Positions 42,831 to 51,825 of a stretch of 64,000 nucleotides of DNA are shown one piece after another; position 1 is the first letter of the stretch, and each line of letters opens with the position of its first letter. The DNA is taken from positions 1,984,001-2,048,000 of the forward strand of contig NZ_JANBBE010000001.1 of the NCBI RefSeq assembly GCF_024648825.1, in the 5' to 3' direction. Position numbers and translations under genes: made by a program. The stretch is from Lentzea californiensis (GTDB taxonomy: Bacteria; Actinomycetota; Actinomycetes; Mycobacteriales; Pseudonocardiaceae). A model generated the notes under the pieces. The model was not told the origin of the DNA, searched no databases, and was given only the letters and a program-made list of their open reading frames with translations.

Positions 42831-45800
42831 GGATCGACCCGGTCCAGGGCCGCACCGTCCCACGTCGTCTGCGTGCACGCGACGCCCCGGCCGTTCTTGG
42901 GGCGCAGCACGTCGAAGATGTGCATGCGCGGGATCTTGTCCGACACGCCCCAGCCGCTCGGCCAGGTGATCACCCAGTCCATGTCGAGGTCGACCAGCAG
43001 GCCCAGCATGCGCGCGATGGTCGGGTCGTCGAGGCGTTCGAAGGCCTCGTCGAGCAGCACCAGGCGCAGCGGGTCGAACTCGTCGCTGACCGCGTCGTAG
43101 AAGCTCGCGGCGGCCGCGAACAGCGTCACGTACGAGATCAGGCGGGTCTCACCGGACGAGAGCTGCCGGAGACGGCGTTCGCGCGGGTTGCCGTCCGGGC
43201 CCGTGTCGGCGACGGTCACCGTGAACTGGTGCCACGTGCGGTAGTCGAGGGCGCGCGACAGGATCTCGGCGTAGCCGCCGGAGTGCGTGTCGCGCTCGTT
43301 CTCGATGCGTTCGGTGAAGACGCGGCGCAGCGTGGCGTCCTGCTCGGGGGTGCGTTCGCCGAACGGCAGCCGCACCAGCGCAAGCGCTTGCCGCGTCGCG
43401 TCGTCGAGGGCGCCGGACGACTTCCAGGCCAGCTTGACGTGCACGCCCTGGCTGGAGCGGGCCTGGCCGAGCACCTCGTTCATGCGCTTGGTCAGGTCCT
43501 CGGCGACGGTGATCTGGTTGCGCAGCCACTCGGCCAGGTCGCGGATCAGGTAGTCGGCGAAGATGCCCTGGTACCGCTCGTCGAGGAACCCGCGCTGCTC
43601 GGCCAGCTTCGTGGTGACCTGGCGGGCGGCGACGGCGACGGGCTTCGCGCCCTCCTCGCCGGTCACGGTGACGGTGAGCAGACCGGCGTGCTGTTCGGCG
43701 GCGATGTCGTGGCTGCCGGCCAGTGAGGTCTGCAACGCCTGCAGCTTCGCGATCACGGTCGCCTCGGTGCCGCCCCGCCGGTCCGGGGTCTCGGCGATGG
43801 CCTGGCGCACCAGGGCTTCCTCGGGTGCCTCGGGGAAGGCGGCGGCCAGCAGACCGGGAGCGCGGACGGTCGCGCGGAAGTTGCCCGCGGCCCGTTCGAG
43901 CGCCTCGGAGGCGTCGACGACCTGCGCGGTGTTGTTCTCCAGCAACGCTTCCAGCTTCGCGGCCTGCTCGCGCGCGGTCGTGATGCCCTCGCGCACGCCC
44001 TTGAGGTCCGTGCGCATCTTCTTGCGCGACTTCTCGAGCTGCGTGAGCTGCTCGCTGATCTCCTTGGCCTCACCGCCGACGGCGTCGGTCAGCTCGGCCA
44101 GCGTTCCCGCCTGGGCGGCGTGGTCGACGCAGCGGCTGTCGGCGTCGGCCTCCGCGGCCTGCCGGTCGGCGACGGCCTCGTGGTAGCGGTGCGAGGCGTC
44201 GGTGAGGTCGGAGATCGTGCCCTGGCAACGCCTCTTCACCGCGTCACCGAGCAGGTCCGCGGTTCGCTGGGCCTCCGCGGCCGCGGCCTGGGCCTGGCGC
44301 AGCGCCTCGGTGCCGGACGACAGGTCGGCGTCGCCCGCCTGCCGGGTCAGCTCACCGCGGGCCGCTTCGAGCCGGGAGTGGGCGTTCTCCAGGGCTTCCC
44401 GCAGTTCGAACGTGCGCTGCTGGGCCCGTGCGGCCGACTCCTCGGCGGCCTGGACGCGGCTGTGCTTCGCGATCAGCTCGCCGTCGCCGGGGAACGCCGC
44501 GAGGTGCGCCTCCCAGGTGGCGACGTGCTCGTGGGCGCGGGCCAGCTCGTCCTCGGCGGTGCCGAGCCGGTCGCGCAGATCGGCGAGCTCCTCCTCCAGG
44601 GCGGCGATGCGGCGGCCACGGGCGGCCTCCCGCGCGCCCGCGCCGATGAACTCGGCCTCGGGCTTGGTCCAGCGGCCGGTCAGCACGCCCGTGCGCCAGT
44701 CGCCGGTGGTGGTCATGTCGTCCAGCGACACCGCTTTGAGCAGGTCGGCGACGAAGGACTCCGGCACCGGCGAGCCCTCGACGGCCGGCACGAGGTAGTC
44801 GGCCAGGGAACGGCCGTCGACGGCGGGCCGCGGAACGGCCAGGACGTCGCTCAGGTCGGCGTCGGCCGGGGTCACCCAGGCGTCCAGCAGGCCACTCGCC
44901 TGCAACGCCGCCTCCAGCCCTGCCCGTTCGTCGTCGGTCAGCGACGGCACGAAGTCGACGAGCCGGTAGAAGGGCGCTCCGGCGGCGGGATCGCGGTCCG
45001 CCGAGGTGTACTGGCCGGGCACCGGCACGCGCTCGTCGCCCGAACGCAGGCCGACGAGCTCCCCGTCGAGCGTGTCGAGCCTCGCCCGCAGTTCGGTGCG
45101 CTGCTGCGTGAACGCGTGCGCGGCGTCGCGAGCCGCCTGCACGAGCGGTGCCGCCCACTCGCGGGCGGTCGTGCTCAGCGTCCTCGCGGCGGCCGGATCG
45201 GCGGTCCGCGGCAGCTTCAGGGCCTCGGCGGGGCGTTCGTCGAGCAACGGGCCGCTCGACGTCCACACCTCGACCTGCTCCAGCCAGGCCTGCACGACCT
45301 CGGCCAGCTCCTGCACCTCCTGGTTGCGCAACGAGGTCGACTCGGTCGCGCCGAGCTGCGCGTCGCGGGCCTTCTGCCGCAACGACTCCACCTCGCGCTG
45401 CTGCGAGTCGAGGGCGAGTGCCTGCTCGTGCAGTGCCAGGGCGAGCGCACCCCGTTGGCGTGCCAGGGAAGCGATGCCCGAAGTCTGGCCGACCACCGAC
45501 GTCAGCGCGGCCAGCACGTCCTCGGTCGCGGCGGCCGGGGGCACGCGGCGTTCGATCGGCAGCGGCCCTGCCTCCGGGTCTGGCTTGGCCCGCACCGAAG
45601 CCGTGGTCACGGTCGCCTCGGCGGCCGGGACCTGCGGCACGTCCGGCGCGAGGTCCGGGTCCATGCCCGCGAGGCGCAGGTTCTCGCGCAACGGCTCGCT
45701 CAGCGCGTCGGCGGCCTGGAGGTCCTCCGCGAGGCGGCGCAGCAGGCGCAGCACGTTGTCGACGGCCGCCTCCTCCTGGGCGCGCTGGCGGTGGGCGGTC

Positions 45801-46855
45801 TCCAGGGCGGCGACGGCGGAGGAACGCTTCTCCGCCACCAGGTTCTCGCGCGTCTTCAGGTCCTGCAGGTCGCGGAACGCCGGCAGTTCCTTCAGCGCCG
45901 CGATGGTCTCCTCGGCCTGCTGCTCGCCGGTCTCCATGTCGGTCAGCGCCTGCTCGGCCGCCGCCCGCTCCATCCGCGTGAGGTCCAGCTCCTGCGTGAG
46001 CTTCGACTGCTCGCGCCGTAGCTTGGCCACCGACTTCTCAGCGGCCTCCAGCCGTTCGGCCGCCGACCGCAGCCCGCCGAACGCGTAGTCGCTGTAGGTC
46101 TTGAGGAACGTGCCGAGCGCACTGTCCGCCGAGGACAGTCGCACGATGTTCTCGCGGATCGACTCCAGGTCGTCGAACGACGTCGCGAGCTGCTCGACCA
46201 TCGCCTGGTCCAGCGGCGGCAGGGCGTCGCTCAGGATCTGTTCGAGCTGGCCCTCCAGCACCTTCAGGCCGACGTCCGGGTTGCGCAGCGTCCGCTGCAG
46301 GTGCAGCAGGTCGCCGTACCGCGCCGCCGGCACGCCGTAGACGGTCTCGGCGATCTTCGCCCGGAACGCCGGCTCCTCGAACATGCAGTCCGCGCCGATG
46401 AGGTCCCGCAGCTGCGCCGGGCCGTGCGGAACGCGCTCGGCGCCCGCGAGCTGCAGTTCCGTGCCGACGCGCAGGGGCGTGACGAAGCGCCACGAGTCCG
46501 TGATGGCCTGCGAGGTCTTCGACGCCTTCACGCCCAGGCCGCACGTCAGGTACTCGTTGCCGGAGTGGTCGGCGGCCTCGCGGATCAGCTCGACCCACGT
46601 GTACCCGATGCGGTTCGGGCCGCCGTCGTAGTCGTCCAGCATGAGGCGCCGCAGGCTGACCGTGTCGAAGCCCTTCGAGCCGACCTGGCGCAGGTCGCCG
46701 TCCAGGCACAGCGGGAGCAGCAGCTCCAGCGTCCGGGACTTGCCGGACCCGTTGGTGCCCTGGAAGATCGCGCGGCCACCGGAGAAGTCGAACGTCTGCT
46801 CGGTGTACTGCCAGATGTTGACCACGCCGCCGCGGTGCAGCCGCCACCTGCTCAT
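42827..46855 (-). CDS. jetC: JetC, SMC-like ATPase of a Wadjet system (TIGR02680 type)
   Basis: 1342 aa from the ATG at 46855, with GAGGAG eight bases upstream and an ATGA overlap with jetB. Walker A QGTNGSGKS at 32-40, long coiled coils through most of the middle, ABC signature LSSGETRL near 1232, and Walker B LVLLDEAFERLDD near 1267. Length and ends match the TIGR02680 family, the SMC motor that extrudes and recognises small circular DNA in Wadjet. In intact systems it works with a kleisin-like JetA, JetB and the nuclease JetD. No damage is visible. Confidence 0.9.
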   Translation of the reverse strand: MSRWRLHRGGVVNIWQYTEQTFDFSGGRAIFQGTNGSGKSRTLELLLPLCLDGDLRQVGSKGFDTVSLRRLMLDDYDGGPNRIGYTWVELIREAADHSGNEYLTCGLGVKASKTSQAITDSWRFVTPLRVGTELQLAGAERVPHGPAQLRDLIGADCMFEEPAFRAKIAETVYGVPAARYGDLLHLQRTLRNPDVGLKVLEGQLEQILSDALPPLDQAMVEQLATSFDDLESIRENIVRLSSADSALGTFLKTYSDYAFGGLRSAAERLEAAEKSVAKLRREQSKLTQELDLTRMERAAAEQALTDMETGEQQAEETIAALKELPAFRDLQDLKTRENLVAEKRSSAVAALETAHRQRAQEEAAVDNVLRLLRRLAEDLQAADALSEPLRENLRLAGMDPDLAPDVPQVPAAEATVTTASVRAKPDPEAGPLPIERRVPPAAATEDVLAALTSVVGQTSGIASLARQRGALALALHEQALALDSQQREVESLRQKARDAQLGATESTSLRNQEVQELAEVVQAWLEQVEVWTSSGPLLDERPAEALKLPRTADPAAARTLSTTAREWAAPLVQAARDAAHAFTQQRTELRARLDTLDGELVGLRSGDERVPVPGQYTSADRDPAAGAPFYRLVDFVPSLTDDERAGLEAALQASGLLDAWVTPADADLSDVLAVPRPAVDGRSLADYLVPAVEGSPVPESFVADLLKAVSLDDMTTTGDWRTGVLTGRWTKPEAEFIGAGAREAARGRRIAALEEELADLRDRLGTAEDELARAHEHVATWEAHLAAFPGDGELIAKHSRVQAAEESAARAQQRTFELREALENAHSRLEAARGELTRQAGDADLSSGTEALRQAQAAAAEAQRTADLLGDAVKRRCQGTISDLTDASHRYHEAVADRQAAEADADSRCVDHAAQAGTLAELTDAVGGEAKEISEQLTQLEKSRKKMRTDLKGVREGITTAREQAAKLEALLENNTAQVVDASEALERAAGNFRATVRAPGLLAAAFPEAPEEALVRQAIAETPDRRGGTEATVIAKLQALQTSLAGSHDIAAEQHAGLLTVTVTGEEGAKPVAVAARQVTTKLAEQRGFLDERYQGIFADYLIRDLAEWLRNQITVAEDLTKRMNEVLGQARSSQGVHVKLAWKSSGALDDATRQALALVRLPFGERTPEQDATLRRVFTERIENERDTHSGGYAEILSRALDYRTWHQFTVTVADTGPDGNPRERRLRQLSSGETRLISYVTLFAAAASFYDAVSDEFDPLRLVLLDEAFERLDDPTIARMLGLLVDLDMDWVITWPSGWGVSDKIPRMHIFDVLRPKNGRGVACTQTTWDGAALDRVDP

Positions 46856-48048
46856 GAAACGTTCTCCTCGTCGAACAGGGACCAGCTCGGTACTTCGGGC
46901 ACCACAACGGGTTCGGGTTGTTGTTCTCGTTCCGGGTCGCCGTCGGGGGACGGCAGCCAGCGGTGCGCGGCCGCGCTGATCGACCACGAGCCGTCGTCGG
47001 CTCGCGCGGCCAGACCCATGCGGCGCAACAGTTCTGTCACCTCGGCGACCAGCCGGTCGAGGTCGTCGGTGAACTGCTTCGACCACGCCGCGGGGTAGTC
47101 ATCGACCAGACCTGCGCAGACCTCGCGGAGCCGTTCGGCGGTGACGACGTGCCGTGCGGGCGCGTCCTCCTCCTCGCCGTCGAGCAGTTCGGGCAGGGCC
47201 AGCAGCGTGATCCGCGCGACCGTCGAGACGCCGGGGAACGACAGGTCGGTCAGGAAGTCCTCGGGGTCGGCGGCGAGCACGCCCTCGACCCGGCACTCGG
47301 TGTGCAGGCCGAAAGCCTGCTCCAGCAACGCGGTCTCCTTGCGCTGGTTGCGGCGCAGCCAGTCCGCCTGCTCGGCCGGCAGGTCCGCGTAGAGCACCAG
47401 CGGCGTCTCGACCAGTCTGCGCCGCACCGCGTGCTCGATGCCGCGCGGACCGGGGCGTGCCGCCAGTTCGACGAGGTGGGCCGGGCTCTCGGCCTCGCCC
47501 ACCGGGCCCGTCACGAGCTGGCCCAGCAGGTCGGTGTCGATCGTGATCAGCGCTTCCTGGGGCAGCACGTCCTGGGCGACCGAACCCTCGGTCTCCTGCA
47601 GCACGCCCAGGGACACGAGGTGGCGCAGGGCCGCGGTGAGCGCACGCCGTTCGGTGACGTCGTCCGGCGCGTCGATGCCCGCTTCCGCCGCGGCGGAACG
47701 GATGTCGGCGACCAGGCGGGACAGCAGCGTCTGCCGGCCGATGCCGGTGAGCACGGCCAGCGTCAGCGCCAGGTACGCGTAGCCGCGCGGGGACATGCTG
47801 AGCACACCGCGCGTGTCGTCGTGGCCGGGACCGGACTTGTACAGGCGCGCGAACCGGCGTTCCACGACCAGCCGGTAGCCGAGCAGCCCCGCGAACAGGT
47901 CCTGGAGGGTCGCGCGGTGCCGGTAGACGAGGCTGAGCAGCTCGCCGTCCGGGCCGTTGTTGCGCAGCAACGGCCTGCGCAGCAACGTTCGCGCGCACCT
48001 CACCACGTTGGCGGCGTCGATGTCGGAGAGGTTGTCCAAGTGGTTCAT
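46852..48048 (-). CDS. jetB: JetB, TIGR02678/DUF2398 protein of a Wadjet system
   Basis: 398 aa. Features of the TIGR02678 family: an early helical segment with RTLLRRPLLRNNGPDGELLSLV, then RRFARLYK, SPRGYAYLALTLAVL and a C-terminal winged-helix-like part with ADYPAAW-type residues (DDYPAAWSKQF) and SWSISAAAHRW. In Wadjet this family is the KITE-like winged-helix partner of the SMC motor. It overlaps jetA upstream and jetC downstream, both by ATGA, so translation is coupled. No catalytic motif is expected. Confidence 0.86.
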   Translation of the reverse strand: MNHLDNLSDIDAANVVRCARTLLRRPLLRNNGPDGELLSLVYRHRATLQDLFAGLLGYRLVVERRFARLYKSGPGHDDTRGVLSMSPRGYAYLALTLAVLTGIGRQTLLSRLVADIRSAAAEAGIDAPDDVTERRALTAALRHLVSLGVLQETEGSVAQDVLPQEALITIDTDLLGQLVTGPVGEAESPAHLVELAARPGPRGIEHAVRRRLVETPLVLYADLPAEQADWLRRNQRKETALLEQAFGLHTECRVEGVLAADPEDFLTDLSFPGVSTVARITLLALPELLDGEEEDAPARHVVTAERLREVCAGLVDDYPAAWSKQFTDDLDRLVAEVTELLRRMGLAARADDGSWSISAAAHRWLPSPDGDPEREQQPEPVVVPEVPSWSLFDEENVS

Positions 48049-49517
48049 CGCTTCAGTGCCACCGTCGCGTCGTGCAGGGTGAGCGTCCCGGCGGCCGACC
48101 TGATCCGGGTCGTCGTGCCGCGGGCGATCTCCAGTTCGAGGCCTCGCACGGGGTCGCTGGCCGAGCCGCTGTCGTCCGGGGAGTCGCGCTGGGCCATCGC
48201 GAGCGTCAGCAGCTCGCAGAAGACCTCCAGCGCGCCGTGCGTGAGCGTGGTGTTCTCCAGGTTCCCGGCGGCCTTGGTGAGCTCCGCGACGTGCCTCGCG
48301 CGGATCTCGTCAGCCTCGCGGGCCTCCGCCAGCAGCGACTGCTCGGTCATCGGGTCGTCGAGGATCCGGGACGGCCTGCCGCGCCCGCCCCGGTCGCCTC
48401 GGGTCCTGACGCTCACGGTGACGTCGCAGACCGGGCCGTCGCGCCACGGCGTGCGCTCGTTGTCCGAGTCGTGCTCGGGCGCGGGGGAGAGGTGCCGGGA
48501 GCTGTAGAGACCGAACGCGGAGGCGTAGATCTCGTGGGCCTGTTCCCTGGTCGAGGTGTCGAACCACTTCGCGAGCTTGAGCAGCTCGGCGCGGCGTCCT
48601 GGGAGCAGGCCGCCGCCGGACGTCGCGCGCTTCACGCTGGCCAGCAGGCTGCCGATGGCGCGGGCCGTCGCTTCGCGCAGTGCCGTGACCTGGCTCGGGC
48701 GGCCGGGGCGGTCGACGAACCAGTCCGTGAGCTCCTGCCAGTCCTCCGGCGTGCGGCCGCGGGCGCGTTCGACGTTGTGGCCGAGGTCGGTGCCGAGGAG
48801 CCGCAGGAGTTCGGTGCGCGCCTTCGTGAAACCGGCGAGGGCCTCCGCGATCGGGGGCGTGTACTTCAGGACGTCCTCGACGACCCGCTGGATGTACTCG
48901 ACCAGCAGGTTCCGGAAGCCCGCGATCTCCTCGGGCGCCAGGTGGTTCCTCGTGACGACCTGGCCGAGGTAGGCGTAGAAGTCGCGGACCGTCGCGGCGA
49001 GCTCGGCGTGCTGCAGGAACAGCGTCGTGACGCGTTCGGCCAGCAGCTCCCTGGTCCGGTCGCCCTCGTTGAGCAGGGCGACGGACAGCGATCCGCCCAG
49101 CTCGTTGAGGCCGCGTTCGATCGCGGGCAGCAGTTCGCGGGAGACCTCGCGGGCGCCCTCGGGGACCCTGAGCAGCTCGTCGACGTCGCGCTGCACGCGG
49201 ACGGCCAGCTTCGAGACCTGGTAGCGGACGCTGCCGTGCTGGAACTCGGCGATGCTCGCGGCGACGACCTCGCGCCGCCCCTGGACCAGGTTGCCCCACT
49301 CGACGAGCTGCTTGAGGCGGTTGATGACGTTCTCGATGCGGCTCTCGCCCTGCTCGACGCGGCCCTCGCGCTCCTGCCCGGCCAGCGCGCCGGCGACCTC
49401 GCCCGCGCTCAGGTCCGCCAGCAGCGTGGAGGTGAACAGCCGCATGATCGCCAGGTACGTGCGCTGGTGATCGCGCGCGTCCAGATAGGCGTACAGCTTC
49501 AGCCGCTTGTGCTCCAC
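48045..49517 (-). CDS. jetA: JetA, TIGR02677/DUF2397 protein of a Wadjet system
   Basis: 490 aa from the GTG at 49517. The start HKRLKLYAYLDARDHQRTYLAIMRLF is the TIGR02677 pattern (quoted in part); the middle has FYAYLGQVVTRNHLAPEEI and the later part has AKWFDTSTREQAHEIYASAFGL. The family is the kleisin-like subunit that bridges the SMC heads. It is the first gene of the jetABC operon, and TAGGGT eight bases upstream of the GTG suggests a leaderless message. Divergent from cobD with 72 bases between starts. Confidence 0.86.
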   Translation of the reverse strand: MEHKRLKLYAYLDARDHQRTYLAIMRLFTSTLLADLSAGEVAGALAGQEREGRVEQGESRIENVINRLKQLVEWGNLVQGRREVVAASIAEFQHGSVRYQVSKLAVRVQRDVDELLRVPEGAREVSRELLPAIERGLNELGGSLSVALLNEGDRTRELLAERVTTLFLQHAELAATVRDFYAYLGQVVTRNHLAPEEIAGFRNLLVEYIQRVVEDVLKYTPPIAEALAGFTKARTELLRLLGTDLGHNVERARGRTPEDWQELTDWFVDRPGRPSQVTALREATARAIGSLLASVKRATSGGGLLPGRRAELLKLAKWFDTSTREQAHEIYASAFGLYSSRHLSPAPEHDSDNERTPWRDGPVCDVTVSVRTRGDRGGRGRPSRILDDPMTEQSLLAEAREADEIRARHVAELTKAAGNLENTTLTHGALEVFCELLTLAMAQRDSPDDSGSASDPVRGLELEIARGTTTRIRSAAGTLTLHDATVALKR

Positions 49518-49525
49518 GACCGGCC

Positions 49526-49531
49526 ACCCTA
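49526..49531 (-). promoter_or_regulatory. -10 box of the jetABC operon
   Basis: Minus-strand TAGGGT, eight bases from the GTG at 49517, in a context (TAGGGTGG) like that before the jetD-like gene. No ribosome-binding site is visible. A -35 is not obvious. Confidence 0.42.
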
Positions 49532-49589
49532 ATGCGCGCGCTCGCCCGACGCGGCGCTACCGTGCCTTCGACGAGCTGGGGAGGATGCC

Positions 49590-50522
49590 GTGGGTGCGGG
49601 GCGCGCGTTGGGGTTGTTGCTGGGCGTGGCCGCGGACGCGGTGTTCGGCGATCCGCGCCGATTTCACCCGGTAGCGGCATTCGGTTCGTCCGCCGCGGCC
49701 CTCGAGAAGCGGTTGTACGCCGACTCGCAGGCCGCCGGGACCGTCTACTCCGCCGTTCTCGTCGGCGGCACCGTGGCTCTCGGCGTGGCGGTGGAACGGG
49801 CGTCGCGCAGGCACTGGCTGCTGCAGACGGCGACCACGGCCCTGGCGACCTGGACGGTGCTCGGTGGCAACTCGCTGGCCACCGAGGGCACGTCGATGGG
49901 CCGGGAACTGGCCGACGGAGACCTGGACGCGGCCCGGACGCGGCTGCCGAGCCTGTGCGGCCGTGACGCGGCCCGGCTGGACACCACGGGCCTGGCGCGC
50001 GCGACCGTGGAGTCCGTGGCCGAGAACACCTCGGACGCCGTAGTGGCACCGCTGTTCTGGGGCGCGGTCGCCGGTGTCCCCGGTCTGCTGGGCTACCGCG
50101 CGGCCAACACCCTGGACGCCATGGTCGGCCACCGCTCCCCGCGCTACCTGCGGTTCGGCTGGGCCTCGGCCCGCCTCGACGACCTGCTGAACCTGGTGCC
50201 GTCGAGGCTGGCGGCCCTGCTGACGGTCGGCGGCGCACCGGTCGTGGGCGGCTCGGCCTCGCAGGCGCTGGAGACCTGGCGCCGTGACGCGTCAGCGCAC
50301 CCGTCGCCCAACGCGGGCCAGGTGGAGGCGGCCTTCGCGGGTGCCCTGGAGATCAGGCTGGGCGGCCGCACCGTCTACTCGCATGGCGTGGAAGAGCGCC
50401 CGGTCCTCGGTCACGGCCGCAACCCGGACTCAGGGCACGTGACGCGTGCCGTGGAGCTGTCCCGGGTGGTGGGCTTCGGGGCCGGCTTCGTCAGCGCCGT
50501 CATCGCCCTCTTCCGCAAGTAG
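49590..50522 (+). CDS. cobD: Adenosylcobinamide-phosphate synthase CobD/CbiB
   Basis: 310 aa from the GTG at 49590, with GAGG seven bases upstream. Conserved CobD features: ADAVFGDPRRFHPVAAFG at the start, VAENTSDAVVAPLFWGAV in the middle, YRAANTLDAMVGH and RLDDLLNLVPSRL after it. This membrane protein attaches aminopropanol phosphate to adenosylcobyric acid. cobC-like and Nif3 genes of the same pathway neighbourhood lie 4 kb away. Its 3' end overlaps the convergent SURF1 gene by 93 bases. Confidence 0.92.
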   Translation: MGAGRALGLLLGVAADAVFGDPRRFHPVAAFGSSAAALEKRLYADSQAAGTVYSAVLVGGTVALGVAVERASRRHWLLQTATTALATWTVLGGNSLATEGTSMGRELADGDLDAARTRLPSLCGRDAARLDTTGLARATVESVAENTSDAVVAPLFWGAVAGVPGLLGYRAANTLDAMVGHRSPRYLRFGWASARLDDLLNLVPSRLAALLTVGGAPVVGGSASQALETWRRDASAHPSPNAGQVEAAFAGALEIRLGGRTVYSHGVEERPVLGHGRNPDSGHVTRAVELSRVVGFGAGFVSAVIALFRK

Positions 50523-51248
50523 CTCGGCGATCGACTTCTTCTTCCTCTTGCCCTCGTAGAGCACGCCACCCGGCCGCGCCTCACGGATCGTGAAGTACAG
50601 CCAGCCGCCGACCGCCATCACGCCGAACGCGATCCACTGCAGCGCGTAGGAGAAGAACGGCCCGGACTCGATCCGGGGCAACGGCAACGTGTCCAGCGCA
50701 CCCGGCTGGTCCTCGATCAGCTGGTAGTAGCCGGGTTCGATGCCCGGCCCGACCGCGTTGTTGTTGATCGAGTAGATCTGCTTGCGGCCGTCCTGCTCGA
50801 ACGCGGGCTGGTCGTTCGACTCGTTGGGCCTGGCGAGCCCGATGAGCGTGACCTCGCCGGTGGGCGGCGCGTCGAAGTTCGGCGGCTTGATGCCGTTGAT
50901 CGGCCGCACGTACCCGCGGTCGACGAGGATCCGGTGGCCCGTCGTGGTCTCGAACGGCGTGATGACCTCGAACGCCGCCTCACCCTGAACCGTGCGCAGC
51001 CGCGCGAGCGCTTCCAGTTCCGGCAGGTAGCGGCCCTTGATCTCGACCTTCTGCCACTCGTCGTGCTTCGCGCCGAACTGGGCGGGATCGCTCTTCAGCG
51101 ACTTGGTGATGGCGGAGTTCTGCTCCTGGCGTTCGTCGTTGCGGCCGAACTGCCACGGCGACAGGAGGTAGATGCAGGCACCCGCGAACACCCAGACGGC
51201 CAGGGTCAGCGCCAGCCAGCCCGGCTTGAGGAGGAACTTGAACCGCAC
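50430..51248 (-). CDS. SURF1-family cytochrome oxidase assembly protein
   Basis: 272 aa from the GTG at 51248. Two membrane helices, near 12-30 (WLALTLAVWVFAGACIYLL) and near 200-225 (YALQWIAFGVMAVGGWLYF), flank an exported domain. PWQFGRNDERQEQN, ILVDRGYVRP and QLIEDQP are SURF1 hallmarks. In actinobacteria SURF1 helps assemble aa3-type cytochrome c oxidase. The C-terminal tail is lysine- and acid-rich and lies in the overlap with cobD. Confidence 0.9.
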   Translation of the reverse strand: MRFKFLLKPGWLALTLAVWVFAGACIYLLSPWQFGRNDERQEQNSAITKSLKSDPAQFGAKHDEWQKVEIKGRYLPELEALARLRTVQGEAAFEVITPFETTTGHRILVDRGYVRPINGIKPPNFDAPPTGEVTLIGLARPNESNDQPAFEQDGRKQIYSINNNAVGPGIEPGYYQLIEDQPGALDTLPLPRIESGPFFSYALQWIAFGVMAVGGWLYFTIREARPGGVLYEGKRKKKSIAELLAEEGDDGADEAGPEAHHPGQLHGTRHVP

Positions 51249-51269
51249 GTCCTCACGGTAGATGACCGG

Positions 51270-51825
51270 TCAGAGCGCCCTGAGTGCGGCCACTGATCGC
51301 ACCAACCCGCAGCGTTCCAGCGAGGCGAGGACGTCCCCGAGTGTGCCAGGAGGATTGCGCCACGAGTTCGCGATCTGCTGGACGCAGCTCCACACGACCT
51401 TGGCGTCGAGCCCGATCTGGTCGCTGACGAAGTCGTCCGCCGACTTGGGCTCGATGTCCCAGGGGTAAAAAGCTTCTTCCGGGAAGTCCTTGAGGTTGTC
51501 GGTCACGATCACCTGAGCGCGGGTCCGGATCGCGGCGGCGAGCACATGACGGTCATCGGGGTCCGGCAGATCCAGCATGGGGATCAGCGGTTCGTACCCG
51601 CTGACCAGGCAGTCTCGGACGGCCTTCACCATCAGGACTCGAGTGCGGTCGAGCACGTCGCATGCCAGGTCAGGTCGGTTTCTTGCGGACGTTCCTGAAC
51701 ACCTCGTCCAAGATCTGGTCAGTCCACTTCGCCTGGACGAGACCAGATGCCGCGATTCGGATGAGCAGATCTCGCAGCGTGTTCGGGTAGAGGACGTTGG
51801 CGTCGTAAAGGACGACGAAGCTCAC
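51270..51825 (-). pseudogene. PIN-domain toxin gene with a frameshift
   Basis: From a GTG at 51825 the frame reads MSFVVLYDANVLYPNTLRDL and on to VRKKPT, then stops at a TGA (51672-51670) after 51 aa. The sequence continues in another frame as DLACDVLDRTRVLMVKAVRD with the PIN residues PDPDDRHVLAAA and VIVTDNLKDF up to 51270. Removing one base near 51670 rejoins both parts into a normal PIN protein of about 184 aa, a predicted ribonuclease. The start abuts the stop of the antitoxin gene. Either a real disabling mutation or a sequencing error. Confidence 0.82.

Noticed and set aside
44120-46021. 633-aa plus-strand frame opposite jetC
   Set aside because: Shadow of the jetC coiled coil; Arg/Gly/Leu-rich, with no start context or family resemblance.
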